From positions 1-64,000 of the forward strand of contig CAJFMX010000014.1 of the NCBI GenBank assembly GCA_904393115.1: DNA of 64,000 nucleotides, given 5' to 3'. The translations under genes and the position numbers were made by a program. The notes beneath the pieces were generated by a model. It did not search any database and had not been told where the DNA came from. It saw only the letters and a list, made by a program, of their open reading frames with translations. This DNA comes from an uncultured Clostridia bacterium (GTDB lineage: Bacteria > Bacillota > Clostridia > Christensenellales > UBA1750). Positions 26,661-35,971 of this stretch are shown in pieces (position 1 is the first letter of the stretch; the number at the start of each line of letters is the position of its first letter).

Positions 26661-26699
26661 GGCCGGGCGGCGCACGATCCCAAAAGGAAGGAGTTTTCC

Positions 26700-27776
26700 A
26701 TGTACGAGGACATCTTTTCCGCCTTTGCGGGCTGCTCGGACCCGGTCGTCGCGCCGGGGGAGTTCGTCTTCTCCGCCGTCGGCCTGGACCACGGGCACAT
26801 CTACGGCATGGCGGACGGCCTGCTGCGCGCGGGCGCGACGCTCAAATGGGTCTACGACCCGGACCCGCAGAAGGTGCGCGCCTTCTGCGCCAAGTACCCG
26901 CAGGCCCGGCCCGCCGCCTCCGAGGCGCAGGTCCTTTCCGACGGGGAGACGCGCCTGATCGCGGGGGCCTGCGTCCCCAGCGAGCGCGCCGCCCTGGGCA
27001 TCCGGGCCATGCGCGCGGGAAAGGACTACTTTACGGACAAGGCGCCGCTGACCACGCTGGACCAGCTCGCGGCCGTGCGTGAGGCCGTCGCGCAGACGGG
27101 CCGCAAGTACATGGTCAACTACAGCGAGCGCCTGCAGTCGGAGGCTGCGGTGCTGGCCGACGAGCTGGTGCGCCGCGGGGCCATCGGCCGCGTGATCCAG
27201 GTGCTGGGGCTCGGGCCGCACCGGCTCCAGGCCGCCATCCGCCCGGACTGGTTCTTCGCGCGGGAGAAGTACGGCGGCATCCTGTGCGACATCGGCAGCC
27301 ACCAGGCCGAGCAGTTTCTCTATTATACAGGCGCGCAGGACGCGGACATCCTCCAGGCCAAGGTCGCCAACTACGCGCATCCGCAGTTCCCGGAGCTGGA
27401 TGACTTTGGCGACTGCACGCTCCTGGCCGACAACGGCGCGACGGGCTACTTCCGCGTGGACTGGTTCACGCCGGACGGCCTGCGCACCTGGGGCGACGGC
27501 CGCACGGTCCTGCTGGGCACGCAGGGCTACATCGAGATGCGCAAATATGTGGACGTCGCCCGCAGCGCGGAGGAAAACCTCCTCTTCCTAGTGGACGGCG
27601 CGGGCGAGCACGAATTCCACGCCACCGGCCGGACGGGCCTCCCCTTCTTCGGCCGGCTCATCCTGGATTGCCTGAACCGCACCGAGAACGCCATGACCCA
27701 GGCCCACGCCCTGAAGGCCGCGGAGCTCTGCGTCCGCGCCCAGATGCAGGCCCTGGACCTCTCCAACCGGCAATAG
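26700..27776 (+). CDS. Gfo/Idh/MocA-family oxidoreductase
   Basis: A 358-residue NAD(P)-dependent dehydrogenase of sugars, inositols or related polyols. The Rossmann part (about 15-140) has a modified fold start (SAVGLDHGHIYGM instead of GxGxxG) and contains GKDYFTDKAPLT at the nicotinamide-site Lys-Ala-Pro in place of the common Glu-Lys-Pro. The C-terminal substrate domain includes CDIGSHQAEQFLY with the catalytic His. The substrate cannot be predicted. AAGGAAGGAG precedes the ATG. Confidence 0.85.
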   Translation: MYEDIFSAFAGCSDPVVAPGEFVFSAVGLDHGHIYGMADGLLRAGATLKWVYDPDPQKVRAFCAKYPQARPAASEAQVLSDGETRLIAGACVPSERAALGIRAMRAGKDYFTDKAPLTTLDQLAAVREAVAQTGRKYMVNYSERLQSEAAVLADELVRRGAIGRVIQVLGLGPHRLQAAIRPDWFFAREKYGGILCDIGSHQAEQFLYYTGAQDADILQAKVANYAHPQFPELDDFGDCTLLADNGATGYFRVDWFTPDGLRTWGDGRTVLLGTQGYIEMRKYVDVARSAEENLLFLVDGAGEHEFHATGRTGLPFFGRLILDCLNRTENAMTQAHALKAAELCVRAQMQALDLSNRQ

Positions 27777-27783
27777 CCAAAAA

Positions 27784-27831
27784 CCGCCGCGCGGCCGCCC
27801 CCATCGCAGGGGTGCGGCCGCGCGGTTTCTT
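27784..27831. terminator. Bidirectional terminator
   Basis: A 12-bp stem (27787-27798 with 27814-27825), extended by a CCCC/GGGG pair inside the loop, lies between the convergent oxidoreductase and DUF6125-like genes and is flanked by A- and T-rich ends. Confidence 0.75.
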
Positions 27832-28365
27832 TCAGCCCTCTTTTTTCAGGGCGAACCGCCAGGCGCAGGCGCAGGCGCCGTCCCGGACGTCCGGATAGCA
27901 GCTCAGGCACTCGCAGGTCAGGCGGTCGTCGATGGCGCGGGCAAACCCCGCGTATTCGACAAGCCCCACGCGCTTGCAGGGGTGCAGGGGCATGCCCTTG
28001 CGCGTGCGCGCGCTCTGCACGCGGCAGTCCACCACGCGGTAAATGAGCGCGTTCTCCTCCCGCAGGACCTCGTCGCAGTTGAGCTGGCCGTAAAAGCGCA
28101 GCCGGAGCGCGCGCTCCAGCCCCGCAAGGCCGGGCCGCTCCGCAAGGCCCAGAAACGCCTTGATGCGCCGCGCCTCGATCTCCGTATAGCGCCGCCAGGC
28201 GTCCTCGTCCAGGTCCATGGCCGCGTCCATGCCGTAGCGCCGCTCCGCCGCCTGGAACCAAACGCCGTCCAGCGCGAGCCAGTTCTTGGCGTAGAGGCCG
28301 ATCAGCTCCTCGAGCTGCTCCCGGCTCAGGTCCTGGAGCGGGCGCCTCTGTGCGCCGTCTTTCAT
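27832..28365 (-). CDS. DUF6125-like cysteine-containing protein
   Basis: A 177-residue protein without known function. I recognise the pattern of a clostridial family (LIGLYAKNWLALDGVWFQ, then GMDAAM, IEARRIKAFL and CRVQSARTRKG). The second half has HPCKRVGLVEY and CECLSCYPD followed by CACAW, suggesting a metal or Fe-S site. The ATG at 28365 has GGGGGAAG upstream; longer frames lack conservation. It lies 22 bp after the kinase gene in the same direction and could be co-transcribed. Confidence 0.65.
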   Translation of the reverse strand: MKDGAQRRPLQDLSREQLEELIGLYAKNWLALDGVWFQAAERRYGMDAAMDLDEDAWRRYTEIEARRIKAFLGLAERPGLAGLERALRLRFYGQLNCDEVLREENALIYRVVDCRVQSARTRKGMPLHPCKRVGLVEYAGFARAIDDRLTCECLSCYPDVRDGACACAWRFALKKEG

Positions 28366-28387
28366 CGTCGCTTCCCCCTTTTTTCTT

Positions 28388-29320
28388 TTAGTAGGCAAAC
28401 TGCCCGTTGCCGATGAACTCGCGGATCATGGACGAGCGGGGGACAAACGCCTCGCGCAGGGGCGCGGCGTTTGTGAGGATCTGCAAAAGGTCCTGGATCG
28501 GCGCAAGCGCCTCCGGGTCCAGCCCCAGCAGGTCCTGGAGCAGCAGGGGCCGGTACGCGCCGATCTCGTAGGGGAAAAAGGTGTCGATCTCGTGCGTGGC
28601 GCGGTGCTTGTGGGGCATGATGTAGAGGCCCTCGCCGCGCTGCACGCTGTCGTAGAGGCGCAGCGTCTCCTCCACGCTGCGGTTGCGGTAGAGCCTGTCG
28701 CGCACCATGCGCCGCAGCAGGCGGATCTTGGCCGGGTGCAGGACGAGGCCGCCGTCGGCCACGCGCGTGCGCACGCTGATGTAGAGGCGGGCGCTGGATT
28801 CGTCCGGGATCTGCACAACGTCCGGGTTGAGCGCGTGGATGCCCTCCAGGATGACCAGGTCCCCGCTCCGGCGCTCGAGCACGGCGCCGGGATACACCCG
28901 CTGCGAGGTCGTAAAGTCGTACTTGGGCAGGCGCACCGGACGCCGCCGGATGATGTCCCGGAGCTGGCGGCTGAGCAGGTCCGCGTCCACGCGCGCGGGG
29001 GATTCCAGGTCGATCTCCCCGCGGGCGGCGCGCTGGCGCTGCTCCTCGTCAAAGGGGTGGAAGTAGTTGTCCATCGAGAGGGTGTGCGTCTCGCAGCCCC
29101 AGCTGTCGAGCAGCTTTTCCAGCTTCAGGGCGGTGGTGGTCTTGCCGCTGCCCGAGGGGCCGGAGATCAGGATGACGGGGTTCTCCTCCCGGTGGGCGTA
29201 GATGTCCTGCGCCAGGCGCTGAAGCCGCGCTTCGTATTCCGCATCCGCGCGCGCGGCAAAGGCCGCCGGCGCGGCCGTGAGCTCGCGGTTGATGTCGTTC
29301 AGATACAGTATGGAGATCAC
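28388..29320 (-). CDS. Uridine kinase / phosphoribulokinase-family P-loop kinase
   Basis: A 310-residue kinase with Walker A GPSGSGKTTTA at about 53-63, the DNYFHPFDE substrate loop, LPKYDFTT and LEGIHALNP (Walker B). It corresponds to the kinase half of the roughly 550-residue clostridial 'uridine kinase' fusion proteins; the N-terminal nucleotide/TGS-like half is absent. No ATG fits before residue 100, so the GTG at 29320 is the best start, though its ribosome binding site is weak. The substrate is probably a nucleoside, but this is unproven. Confidence 0.78.
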   Translation of the reverse strand: MISILYLNDINRELTAAPAAFAARADAEYEARLQRLAQDIYAHREENPVILISGPSGSGKTTTALKLEKLLDSWGCETHTLSMDNYFHPFDEEQRQRAARGEIDLESPARVDADLLSRQLRDIIRRRPVRLPKYDFTTSQRVYPGAVLERRSGDLVILEGIHALNPDVVQIPDESSARLYISVRTRVADGGLVLHPAKIRLLRRMVRDRLYRNRSVEETLRLYDSVQRGEGLYIMPHKHRATHEIDTFFPYEIGAYRPLLLQDLLGLDPEALAPIQDLLQILTNAAPLREAFVPRSSMIREFIGNGQFAY

Positions 29321-29438
29321 CTGCTTTCCAGTTCCAAAAAAATTTCCTGCCGAATCTTTCCGCCGAAAGCCGGGCACTCTATTTTCAAAACGAGCTTGCC
29401 CTGCAAAATGGGGCAGAAAGGTCGGGTGTTTTTACGCG

Positions 29439-30500
29439 ATGAAGGCCTACGCAATGCAAAAGATCGGCCGCAGCGCCTGGATGGAGAAGCGCAAGCCCGG
29501 CGCCGGGCCGCTGGACGCGGTCTGCCGGCCGCTGGCGGTCTCCGCGTGCACCTCGGACGTGCACACGCTCTTTGAAGGCGCGCTCGGCGAGCGCGAAAAT
29601 CTCACCCTGGGCCACGAGTGCTGCGCCGAGGTCGTGGAGGTCGGCGCCCTGGTCAAGGACTTTCACCCCGGGGACCGCGTGCTGGTCCCCGCCATCACGC
29701 CCGTGTGGAACTCCCTGGAGGCGCAGGCGGGCTTCCCCATGCACTCGGGCGGGATGCTGGGCGGCTGGAAGTTCTCCAACGTCAAGGACGGCGTCTTCGC
29801 CGAATACTTCCACGTCAACGACGCCGACGGAAACCTCGCGCACCTTCCCCGCGAGATCTCGGTCGTGGACGCCTGCATGCTCTCGGACATGGTGCCCACA
29901 GGCTTTCACGCCGCGGAGCTTGCGGACGTGCAGTTCGGCGACACGGTGCTGGTCATCGGCATCGGCCCCGTGGGGCTGATGGCCGTGGCCGCCTCCGCGC
30001 TGCGCGGCGCGGGCCGGATCCTCGCGGTGGGCACGCGCCCCGTCTGCCAGGAGGCCGCCCGCGCCTTTGGCGCGACCGACATCCTGAGCTACCGGGACGG
30101 CGGCATCGACGAGCAGGTCCTGCGCCTTACGGAGTACCGCGGCGTGGACCGCGTGCTCATCGCCGGCGGGGACGAGTCCGCCTTTGCCCAGGCCGTGCGC
30201 GCCCTGCGCCCGGGCGGCTGCGTGGGCAACGTCAACTACCTGAGCGCCGGCGACGCCATCGGCATCCCGCGCGTGGCCTGGGGCGTGGGCATGGGCCACA
30301 AGCGCATCGAGGGCGGCCTGATGCCCGGCGGCCGCCTGCGCATGGAAAAGCTCGCGCAGCTGCTCCTCTGGAAGCGCCTGGACGTGCGCGCGCTCTCCAC
30401 GCACGTGTTCTACGGCTGGGGCCATTTGGAGGAGGCGCTGCTCCTCATGCGCGACAAGCCGCGCGATCTGATCAAGCCCGTCGTCGTGCTCGACGAGTGA
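29439..30500 (+). CDS. adh: NADP-dependent secondary-alcohol dehydrogenase (zinc MDR family)
   Basis: This 353-residue protein aligns end to end with the Thermoanaerobacter isopropanol dehydrogenase type. Zinc ligands fall at identical positions: Cys37, His59, Glu60 and Asp150. Thr199, Arg200 and Tyr218 occupy the NADP 2'-phosphate pocket (Gly198-Ser/Thr199-Arg200, Tyr218). VGIGPVGL-type dinucleotide binding (VIGIGPVGLMAV) lies at 172-183. It should interconvert secondary alcohols and ketones with NADP. The start is set by alignment; the ribosome binding site is unusually poor (no AGGAGG), suggesting weak or regulated translation. Confidence 0.9.
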   Translation: MKAYAMQKIGRSAWMEKRKPGAGPLDAVCRPLAVSACTSDVHTLFEGALGERENLTLGHECCAEVVEVGALVKDFHPGDRVLVPAITPVWNSLEAQAGFPMHSGGMLGGWKFSNVKDGVFAEYFHVNDADGNLAHLPREISVVDACMLSDMVPTGFHAAELADVQFGDTVLVIGIGPVGLMAVAASALRGAGRILAVGTRPVCQEAARAFGATDILSYRDGGIDEQVLRLTEYRGVDRVLIAGGDESAFAQAVRALRPGGCVGNVNYLSAGDAIGIPRVAWGVGMGHKRIEGGLMPGGRLRMEKLAQLLLWKRLDVRALSTHVFYGWGHLEEALLLMRDKPRDLIKPVVVLDE

Positions 30501-30539
30501 GCGCGAAAAAATTGTAACAAAACGAAAACAGTTTCATGA

Positions 30540-30568
30540 TTGATTGTGCCCTCCGAATTCCGTATGCT
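30540..30568 (+). promoter_or_regulatory. Promoter of the FliB-like gene
   Basis: TTGATT (30540-30545), a 17-bp spacer and TATGCT (30563-30568), about 40 bp before the start codon. Confidence 0.5.
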
Positions 30569-30607
30569 CCTACTTTAGAGCAATAAAACGGAAAGGAGGG
30601 CTGTTTC

Positions 30608-31753
30608 ATGCCCTTTACGCACGCGTTTCTCGTTCCCGATATCTACCCGTCCTTCCGCTGCAAGGGCGGGAGCTGCCGCTCGACCTGCTGCAAGGGCTGG
30701 GGCGTTTCCGTCCGTATGGAGGAATACTTCCGCCTGCTGGGCATGGACTGCCCTCCCGAGATCCGCCGCCGGCTGGACTGCGCCTTCTACGCGCCCAAGG
30801 ACCCCTCGCCCGAGCGCTTCCGCCTGATCAACCCGCGCTTTGACGGCGACTGCCCCCTGCGGGCGGAGGACGGGCTCTGCGCCCTGCAGCTGGCCTGCGG
30901 CGAGGACGCGCTGCCCTCGATCTGCCGGCTCTATCCGCGCGCGCCGCGCGGGGAGTTCGCCTACGAGTGCTCCTGCTCCAACAGCTGCGAGGCGGTGGTG
31001 GAGCAGCTGCTCGACCGGGAAGCGCCCCTGACCTTCCGCAGCGTGGAGCTGACGCTCGAGAGCGCGCCGCCCGCGGGCAAGCGCCTGCGCCGCCCGCGCG
31101 GCTACTACAGCGCGATCCGCGCCCTCTGCGGCGAGATCCTGCAAAAGCGGGCGCTGCCGCTGCCGGAGCGCATCGCGCGGGTGGGGCTGGCGCTGCGGGC
31201 GCTGGAGCCCCTGATGGACGCGGAGGCCGGCCGCATGGGCGCGGAGATCAGCCGCCTCGGCCTGTGCGCGGAGGCACTCCCCGCCTTTGCGCCGGACGCG
31301 GCCGCGGGCCTTTCCGCGCTCCGGGGCGTGCTCGACGCCCTTGCGCAGACGAGCGAGAGCCTTTCCCCGTATCGGGAGATTGCAGAGGCGCGCCTGTCCT
31401 CGCCGGCGGAATTCTGCAGCGCCCGCGCCGCGTTTGCCGGCCGCTTCCCCGCCTGGGAGCGGCACTTTGAGCACCTGCTCGTCCACCACCTGTTCTACGA
31501 GTGCTTCCCCTTCTCGGACCGGCACGAAAGCTTTGCGGACGAGTTCTCGGCCCTGTGCGCGCTGTACGCCCTGCTGCGCTTCCTCCTGATCGGCTACACG
31601 GCGTCCGTCCCCACGCGCGAGGGGTTCGTGGACGCGGCGGCCGCGGCCTTCCGCCTGATCGAGCACTCGCGCTTCGACCACAACGCGGCGGTTCTGCTGC
31701 GCCGCCAGGGCACGGCGGACGACGCCTCCCTGGGAAATCTGCTCGCCCTCTGA
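30608..31753 (+). CDS. FliB-like lysine-N-methylase / YkgJ-type cysteine-cluster protein
   Basis: A 381-residue protein. The N-terminal part carries the cysteine pattern of the flagellin lysine-N-methylase family: FRCKGGSCRSTCCKGW near 17-32, CPLRAEDGLCALQLACGE near 82-99 and SICRLYPR. A further cysteine group (YECSCSNSCE) follows near 120. FliB methylates flagellin lysines, but no flagellar gene is seen here, and many clostridial relatives have no proven target. The ribosome binding site is AAGGAGGG. It is convergent with the esterase gene, 9 bp away. Confidence 0.75.
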   Translation: MPFTHAFLVPDIYPSFRCKGGSCRSTCCKGWGVSVRMEEYFRLLGMDCPPEIRRRLDCAFYAPKDPSPERFRLINPRFDGDCPLRAEDGLCALQLACGEDALPSICRLYPRAPRGEFAYECSCSNSCEAVVEQLLDREAPLTFRSVELTLESAPPAGKRLRRPRGYYSAIRALCGEILQKRALPLPERIARVGLALRALEPLMDAEAGRMGAEISRLGLCAEALPAFAPDAAAGLSALRGVLDALAQTSESLSPYREIAEARLSSPAEFCSARAAFAGRFPAWERHFEHLLVHHLFYECFPFSDRHESFADEFSALCALYALLRFLLIGYTASVPTREGFVDAAAAAFRLIEHSRFDHNAAVLLRRQGTADDASLGNLLAL

Positions 31754-31762
31754 GCGCGCGCC

Positions 31763-32686
31763 CTACTTCAGGCAGCGCGCGAGGAACCCGCAGACCACAT
31801 CCAGCGTCTTGGGCGCCCAGAAGGCCGGCCCGCCGTGGTCCGCGCCTTCAACCCGATAGAACGTCGCGTCCTTGCCCTTCTCCCGCATGGCCTCATAGAG
31901 GAGGACGCTCTGGTGGAACGGCACGAGGCGGTCCTTTGTGCCGTGCAGGATGAGCAACGGCGGCAGGGGCTCGCGGCCGATGTAGCGCATGGGCACGGTG
32001 GGCGCGACCTTTTCCGGGTGCTCCAGGACGTTGTACCCGCCGATCATGCGGCCCTCGGGGCTGTCGGGGGAGATGTGGTCCTGGGTGGAGGGGCGCTCGC
32101 ACATGCGGCTGACGTCCGTCGGGCCGTAATAGTCCACGATGGCGCGCACATCGCAGGGGTATTCGCCGTAGAGCGGGGTGTCCAGCTCCGCTACGCCCGC
32201 GGTGAAGCCCGCGAGCACCGCGGTGTGCCCGCCGGAGCTGTCGCCCATCAGGGCCACGCGCGCGGGATCGATGCGGTAGCGCGCGGCCTCCTTGCGCAGG
32301 AAGCGGACGGCGGTCTTGGCGTCCTGCACCTGCGCGGGGAAGGGCCGGAGCGTCGAGGGGCGGTACTCCACCACCGCCGCGACAAACCCGCGCGCCGCGA
32401 TGCGCTCCACCTGCGCCATGTAGCGGTGGATCTCCTGCTCCATCCAGGCCGAACCCTGGACGTAGACCACCAGGGGATAGCGCGCGTCCGGCCCGTCGCC
32501 ATGGCGCACGGGCACGAAGATCTGCAGGTGCAGCGTGCGCCCGTCGCGCTCGGCATAGGGGACGTCCAGGTGAAAGTCCACGCCGACGGCGGACTTGTCC
32601 ATGGCGAGGGAGCGCATCCCCTCGCAGGTCTCCCGGCTCTCCGGGAACTCGTCATAGGATTGCGCGGCAAAGGGCACGATGGCCAT
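31763..32686 (-). CDS. Alpha/beta-hydrolase esterase (BD-FAE-like)
   Basis: This 307-residue protein is a serine hydrolase without a signal peptide. The nucleophile is in GDSSGG (about residues 149-154), the acid in GTKDRLVP and the histidine in GADHGG. VQGSAWMEQE forms the oxyanion loop in place of the common HGG, as in acyl-esterase/feruloyl-esterase-like enzymes. It likely removes acetyl or acyl groups from small sugars or oligosaccharides. It is followed upstream by an SGNH hydrolase gene 15 bp away on the same strand, forming an esterase pair. Confidence 0.82.
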   Translation of the reverse strand: MAIVPFAAQSYDEFPESRETCEGMRSLAMDKSAVGVDFHLDVPYAERDGRTLHLQIFVPVRHGDGPDARYPLVVYVQGSAWMEQEIHRYMAQVERIAARGFVAAVVEYRPSTLRPFPAQVQDAKTAVRFLRKEAARYRIDPARVALMGDSSGGHTAVLAGFTAGVAELDTPLYGEYPCDVRAIVDYYGPTDVSRMCERPSTQDHISPDSPEGRMIGGYNVLEHPEKVAPTVPMRYIGREPLPPLLILHGTKDRLVPFHQSVLLYEAMREKGKDATFYRVEGADHGGPAFWAPKTLDVVCGFLARCLK

Positions 32687-32701
32687 GTCTCTCCCTCCTC
32701 T

Positions 32702-33307
32702 CTAGGGCTTGGGGCATTCCAGTTTGTCCCAGACGCGCTGGGGAATCTGCTCGTAGAAGTGCGCGTAGCCGGTGTCGTTGGGGTGCCAGGGGTCGTTCTC
32801 CCAGCCCGCGGGGTAGTGCCCGGTCTTGCCGACCTCCAGGCCGTCCAGCCACTGCAGCACGGGCACGTCCCAGGTATCCATCTCGTCGCGGACGCGGTGG
32901 AGCCACTCGCTCTTTTCCGGAGTGTAGTCGTTGTTGGGGTAGACGCCGCCCACGATGGGGAAGATGCCGGCGCCCTCCAGCGCCTCGACGATCTTCCCAA
33001 GGTTGTTCAGGAAGATGCCGCAGGGCACGGCGGGGTTTTCCGCCGCGGCCAGCCCCTCGTTGGACAGGCCCAGGCCCACAAAGCAGACCGCGGGCGCGTG
33101 GGCGATGACGTCGCGCTCCAGGCGCAGGAGGATGTCCGCCGTGTTCTGCCCGCCGATGGCGCAGTTCGAGGTCGTCCAGCCGTTGCGCGCCATGCGCTCG
33201 GCCGCCATGGCGCTCCAGCCGCGCTCGTTCGTCGCGCCGCAGCCCTGGCAGACGCTGGAGCCGATGAAGATCGCGGTCTTGCCGCGCGTCCAATCGATGT
33301 TCTGCAT
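32702..33307 (-). CDS. SGNH/GDSL-family hydrolase
   Basis: A 201-residue esterase. Block I contains IFIGSSVCQGCGA with the nucleophile Ser in GSSV, the block III Asn is in IGGQNTADI and GLGLSNEG, and block V reads DPWHPNDTGY with the catalytic Asp/His. No signal peptide is visible, so it is cytosolic. The ATG at 33307 has GGAGGGGAT upstream. It is the first gene of a two-gene operon with the alpha/beta esterase; together they suggest deacetylation of an imported carbohydrate. Confidence 0.85.
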   Translation of the reverse strand: MQNIDWTRGKTAIFIGSSVCQGCGATNERGWSAMAAERMARNGWTTSNCAIGGQNTADILLRLERDVIAHAPAVCFVGLGLSNEGLAAAENPAVPCGIFLNNLGKIVEALEGAGIFPIVGGVYPNNDYTPEKSEWLHRVRDEMDTWDVPVLQWLDGLEVGKTGHYPAGWENDPWHPNDTGYAHFYEQIPQRVWDKLECPKP

Positions 33308-33455
33308 AAAAGATCCCCTCCGCAAATGCTTTTGTTCTTTCATTATACCATGATCCGGCCGCATCGCAAACGCCATGCGCGCGCATTTTGCCCGCCAGGG
33401 GGGATGCGCGCAGCCATTTTCATGTTAAAATCGCGAGAGAACCCGCATTCAGCGG

Positions 33456-33484
33456 TTGCGCGCGGGGGAAAATGGTGGTATAAT
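33456..33484 (+). promoter_or_regulatory. Promoter of rpsB-tsf
   Basis: TTGCGC (33456-33461), a 17-bp spacer and TATAAT (33479-33484). A leader of about 100 nt precedes rpsB; I could not identify a defined protein-binding structure in it. Confidence 0.7.
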
Positions 33485-33593
33485 TGCAAAGCGTGTGAAT
33501 GACACACTCCGCGCTTTGGGCCCTTGTGACGGAAAACCGTTGGCCGCCCGAAAGATCCCGCGCGGAGGAGGCAAAACAAGGAGGTAGAAACAC

Positions 33594-34334
33594 ATGGCAG
33601 TTATTTCTATGAAGCAGCTGCTGGAGGCCGGCGTTCACTTCGGCCACCAGACCCGCCGCTGGAACCCCAAGATGGCGCCCTACATCTTCACCGAGCGCAA
33701 CGGCATCTACATCATCGACCTGCAGAAGACCGTCCGCAAGATCGACGAGGCCTACATGTTCGTGCGCGACCTGGCGCTGGAGGGGAAGAGCATCCTCTTC
33801 GTCGGCACCAAGAAGCAGGCGCAGGAGTCCGTCGAGCAGGAGGCCAAGCGCTGCGGCATGTACTACGTCAACAACCGCTGGCTGGGCGGCATGCTGACCA
33901 ACTTCCGCACCATCAAGACCCGTATCGCCCGCCTGAACGCCATCGATAAGATGGAGGCCGACGGCCAGTTCGAGGTCCTGCCCAAGAAGGAAGTCGCCAA
34001 GCTCACCCTGGAGCGCGAAAAGCTCGAGAACAACCTGGGCGGCATCCGCGAGATGAAGAACCTCCCCGGCGCGCTGTTCATCGTCGACCCGCGCAAGGAG
34101 CGCATCGCCGTGCAGGAAGCCCGCGCGCTGCACATCCCGATCGTGGCCATCGTCGACACCAACTGCGACCCCGATGAGATCGACTACGTCATCCCCGGCA
34201 ACGACGACGCCATCCGCGCCGTCAAGCTCATCGCCGGCAAGATGGCCGACGCCGTGCTCGAGGGGCACCAGGGCGAGCAGAGCGAGGAGGCCGCTCCCGC
34301 TGAGGCGCCCGCCGCGCAGGAGGCTGCGGAATAA
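33594..34334 (+). CDS. rpsB: 30S ribosomal protein S2
   Basis: A 246-residue ribosomal protein with the family hallmarks [21 protein letters not shown] at the N-terminus, the [11 protein letters not shown] region, [20 protein letters not shown] and an acidic Ala/Glu-rich tail. AAGGAGG precedes the ATG. It is followed by tsf, the universal Firmicute order. Confidence 0.98.
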   Translation: MAVISMKQLLEAGVHFGHQTRRWNPKMAPYIFTERNGIYIIDLQKTVRKIDEAYMFVRDLALEGKSILFVGTKKQAQESVEQEAKRCGMYYVNNRWLGGMLTNFRTIKTRIARLNAIDKMEADGQFEVLPKKEVAKLTLEREKLENNLGGIREMKNLPGALFIVDPRKERIAVQEARALHIPIVAIVDTNCDPDEIDYVIPGNDDAIRAVKLIAGKMADAVLEGHQGEQSEEAAPAEAPAAQEAAE

Positions 34335-34396
34335 TTCAAACGACCAAGGGGGGCTGGAAACAACCTCCCTTTTATCCAGAACAGGAGGATGAGAAA

Positions 34397-35050
34397 ATGG
34401 CAATCACTGCTGCACAGGTTAAGGAGCTGCGCGAGGCGACCGGCGTTGGCATGATGGAGTGCAAGAAGGCGCTGACCGAGACCAACGGCGACATGGACAA
34501 GGCGATGGAGTGGCTCCGCAAGAAGGGCATCGCTTCCGCCGAGAAGAAGGCCGGCCGCGTGGCCGCCGAGGGCGTCGTCGAGGCCTACATCCACATGGGC
34601 GGCAAGATCGGCGTCATGGTCGAGGTCAACTGCGAGACCGACTTTGTGGCCAAGACCCCGGAGTTCCACGCCTTTGTGCGCGACATCGCCATGCACATCG
34701 CGGCGGCCAATCCCACCTACCTCAACCGCGAGGAGGTTCCCGCCGAGATCCTCGACAAGGAGCGCGAGATCCTGCGCGCCCAGGCCCTGAACGAGGGCAA
34801 GCCCGAGAAGATCGTCGACCGCATGGTCGAGGGCCGCGTCGAGAAGTTCTACAAGGAGAACTGCCTGGTCGACCAGCCCTTTGTCAAGGACCCGGACAAG
34901 ACCATTGCGCAGTACGTCACCGAGCGCGTGCAGATGACCGGCGAGAACATCAAGATCCGCCGCTTCGTCCGCTACGAGATGGGCGAGGGCCTGGAGAAGC
35001 GCCACGACAACTTCGCCGAGGAAGTCGCCGCCCAGACCAAGAAGGCCTAA
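34397..35050 (+). CDS. tsf: Elongation factor Ts
   Basis: This 217-residue nucleotide exchange factor for EF-Tu is complete. The UBA-like N-terminus has [16 protein letters not shown], followed by the TDFVAK motif that inserts into EF-Tu. It is the short (about 215-residue) form. Co-transcribed with rpsB, 62 bp downstream. Confidence 0.97.
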   Translation: MAITAAQVKELREATGVGMMECKKALTETNGDMDKAMEWLRKKGIASAEKKAGRVAAEGVVEAYIHMGGKIGVMVEVNCETDFVAKTPEFHAFVRDIAMHIAAANPTYLNREEVPAEILDKEREILRAQALNEGKPEKIVDRMVEGRVEKFYKENCLVDQPFVKDPDKTIAQYVTERVQMTGENIKIRRFVRYEMGEGLEKRHDNFAEEVAAQTKKA

Positions 35051-35066
35051 ACCGCAAAGCATACAA

Positions 35067-35105
35067 AAAAGAGGGGAGCGCAGCCGCATCGCGTTCCCCT
35101 CTTTT
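35067..35105 (+). terminator. Terminator/attenuator between tsf and pyrH
   Basis: The stem pairs 35067-35081 with 35091-35105 (one G-T pair) and ends in TTTT. Only partial termination is expected because pyrH follows after 35 bp without another clear promoter. Confidence 0.7.
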
Positions 35106-35139
35106 CCAAAACGAGCGTTGCAAAAAAGGAGCAGTCAGC

Positions 35140-35874
35140 ATGAAACCCATCTATAAGCGCGTACTGATCAAGCTCTCCGGCGAGGCGCTGGGCGAAAACG
35201 GCAAGGGATTCTGCGCGGAAACCATCGAGAAGGTCGCCAGCGAGGTCGTGGACCTGGCCGTCAGCGGCCTGGAGGTCGCCCTGGTCATCGGCGGCGGCAA
35301 CATCTGGCGCGGCCGCGAGGGCGCCATGGTCCAGATGGACCGCGCCACGGCCGACTACATGGGCATGCTCGCGACCGTCCTCAACGCCCTGGCCGTGCAG
35401 GACGCCATCGAGCGCCTGGGCGTGGGCCGCGCGCCCGACGGCGGCGACGTGCAGTGCCGCGTGCAGACCGCCATCGAGATGCGCCAGATCGCCGAGCCCT
35501 ACATCCGCCGCCGCGCCGTGCGCCACCTGGAAAAGGGCCGCATCGTCATCTTCGCCTGCGGAACCGGCAGCCCCTTCTTCACGACCGATACGACCGCCGC
35601 CCTGCGCGCCGCGGAGATCGGCGCCGAGGCGCTGCTCCTGGCCAAGAACACCGACTACATCTACACCGCCGACCCCCGCAAGGACCCCGACGCCAAGCCC
35701 ATCGAGGAGATCGGCTATGTCGAGGTCATCGACCGGGGCCTCACCGTCATGGACAACTCCGCCCTCACCCTGTGCATGGACAACCACATCCCCATCCTGG
35801 TCTTCGGCCTCAAGGGGGAAAAGAACATCATGCGCGTGGCCTGCGGCGAGAAGATCGGCACCATCGTTCGCTAA
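35140..35874 (+). CDS. pyrH: UMP kinase
   Basis: A 244-residue hexameric kinase making UDP from [12 protein letters not shown] at the N-terminus, [19 protein letters not shown] and [15 protein letters not shown] are diagnostic. Between the usual LGV and RVQTAIEMR there are eleven residues ([11 protein letters not shown]) where relatives have about two, a nine-residue in-frame insertion near residue 96 beside the GTP-effector region. Everything else matches, so the enzyme is probably active. AAGGAGC ribosome binding site; frr does not follow. Confidence 0.96.
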   Translation: MKPIYKRVLIKLSGEALGENGKGFCAETIEKVASEVVDLAVSGLEVALVIGGGNIWRGREGAMVQMDRATADYMGMLATVLNALAVQDAIERLGVGRAPDGGDVQCRVQTAIEMRQIAEPYIRRRAVRHLEKGRIVIFACGTGSPFFTTDTTAALRAAEIGAEALLLAKNTDYIYTADPRKDPDAKPIEEIGYVEVIDRGLTVMDNSALTLCMDNHIPILVFGLKGEKNIMRVACGEKIGTIVR

Positions 35875-35904
35875 GACCGCCCGCTCCCCCCAAAAACCGG
35901 CAAA

Positions 35905-35956
35905 AGCGCCCCGCCCTGCAAACCGGACTTTTCCTTTGCAGGGCGGGGCGTTCTTT
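35905..35956 (+). terminator. Terminator after pyrH
   Basis: A perfect 16-bp stem (35907-35922 with 35935-35950) flanked by AAAA and a T-rich tail. It also faces the convergent VOC gene. Confidence 0.85.
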
Positions 35957-35971
35957 GTCTCCTCAGCCGCC

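Noticed and set aside
33485-33593. Ribosomal-protein leader structure before rpsB
   Set aside because: I could not identify a recognisable conserved fold by eye; only the promoter is reported.
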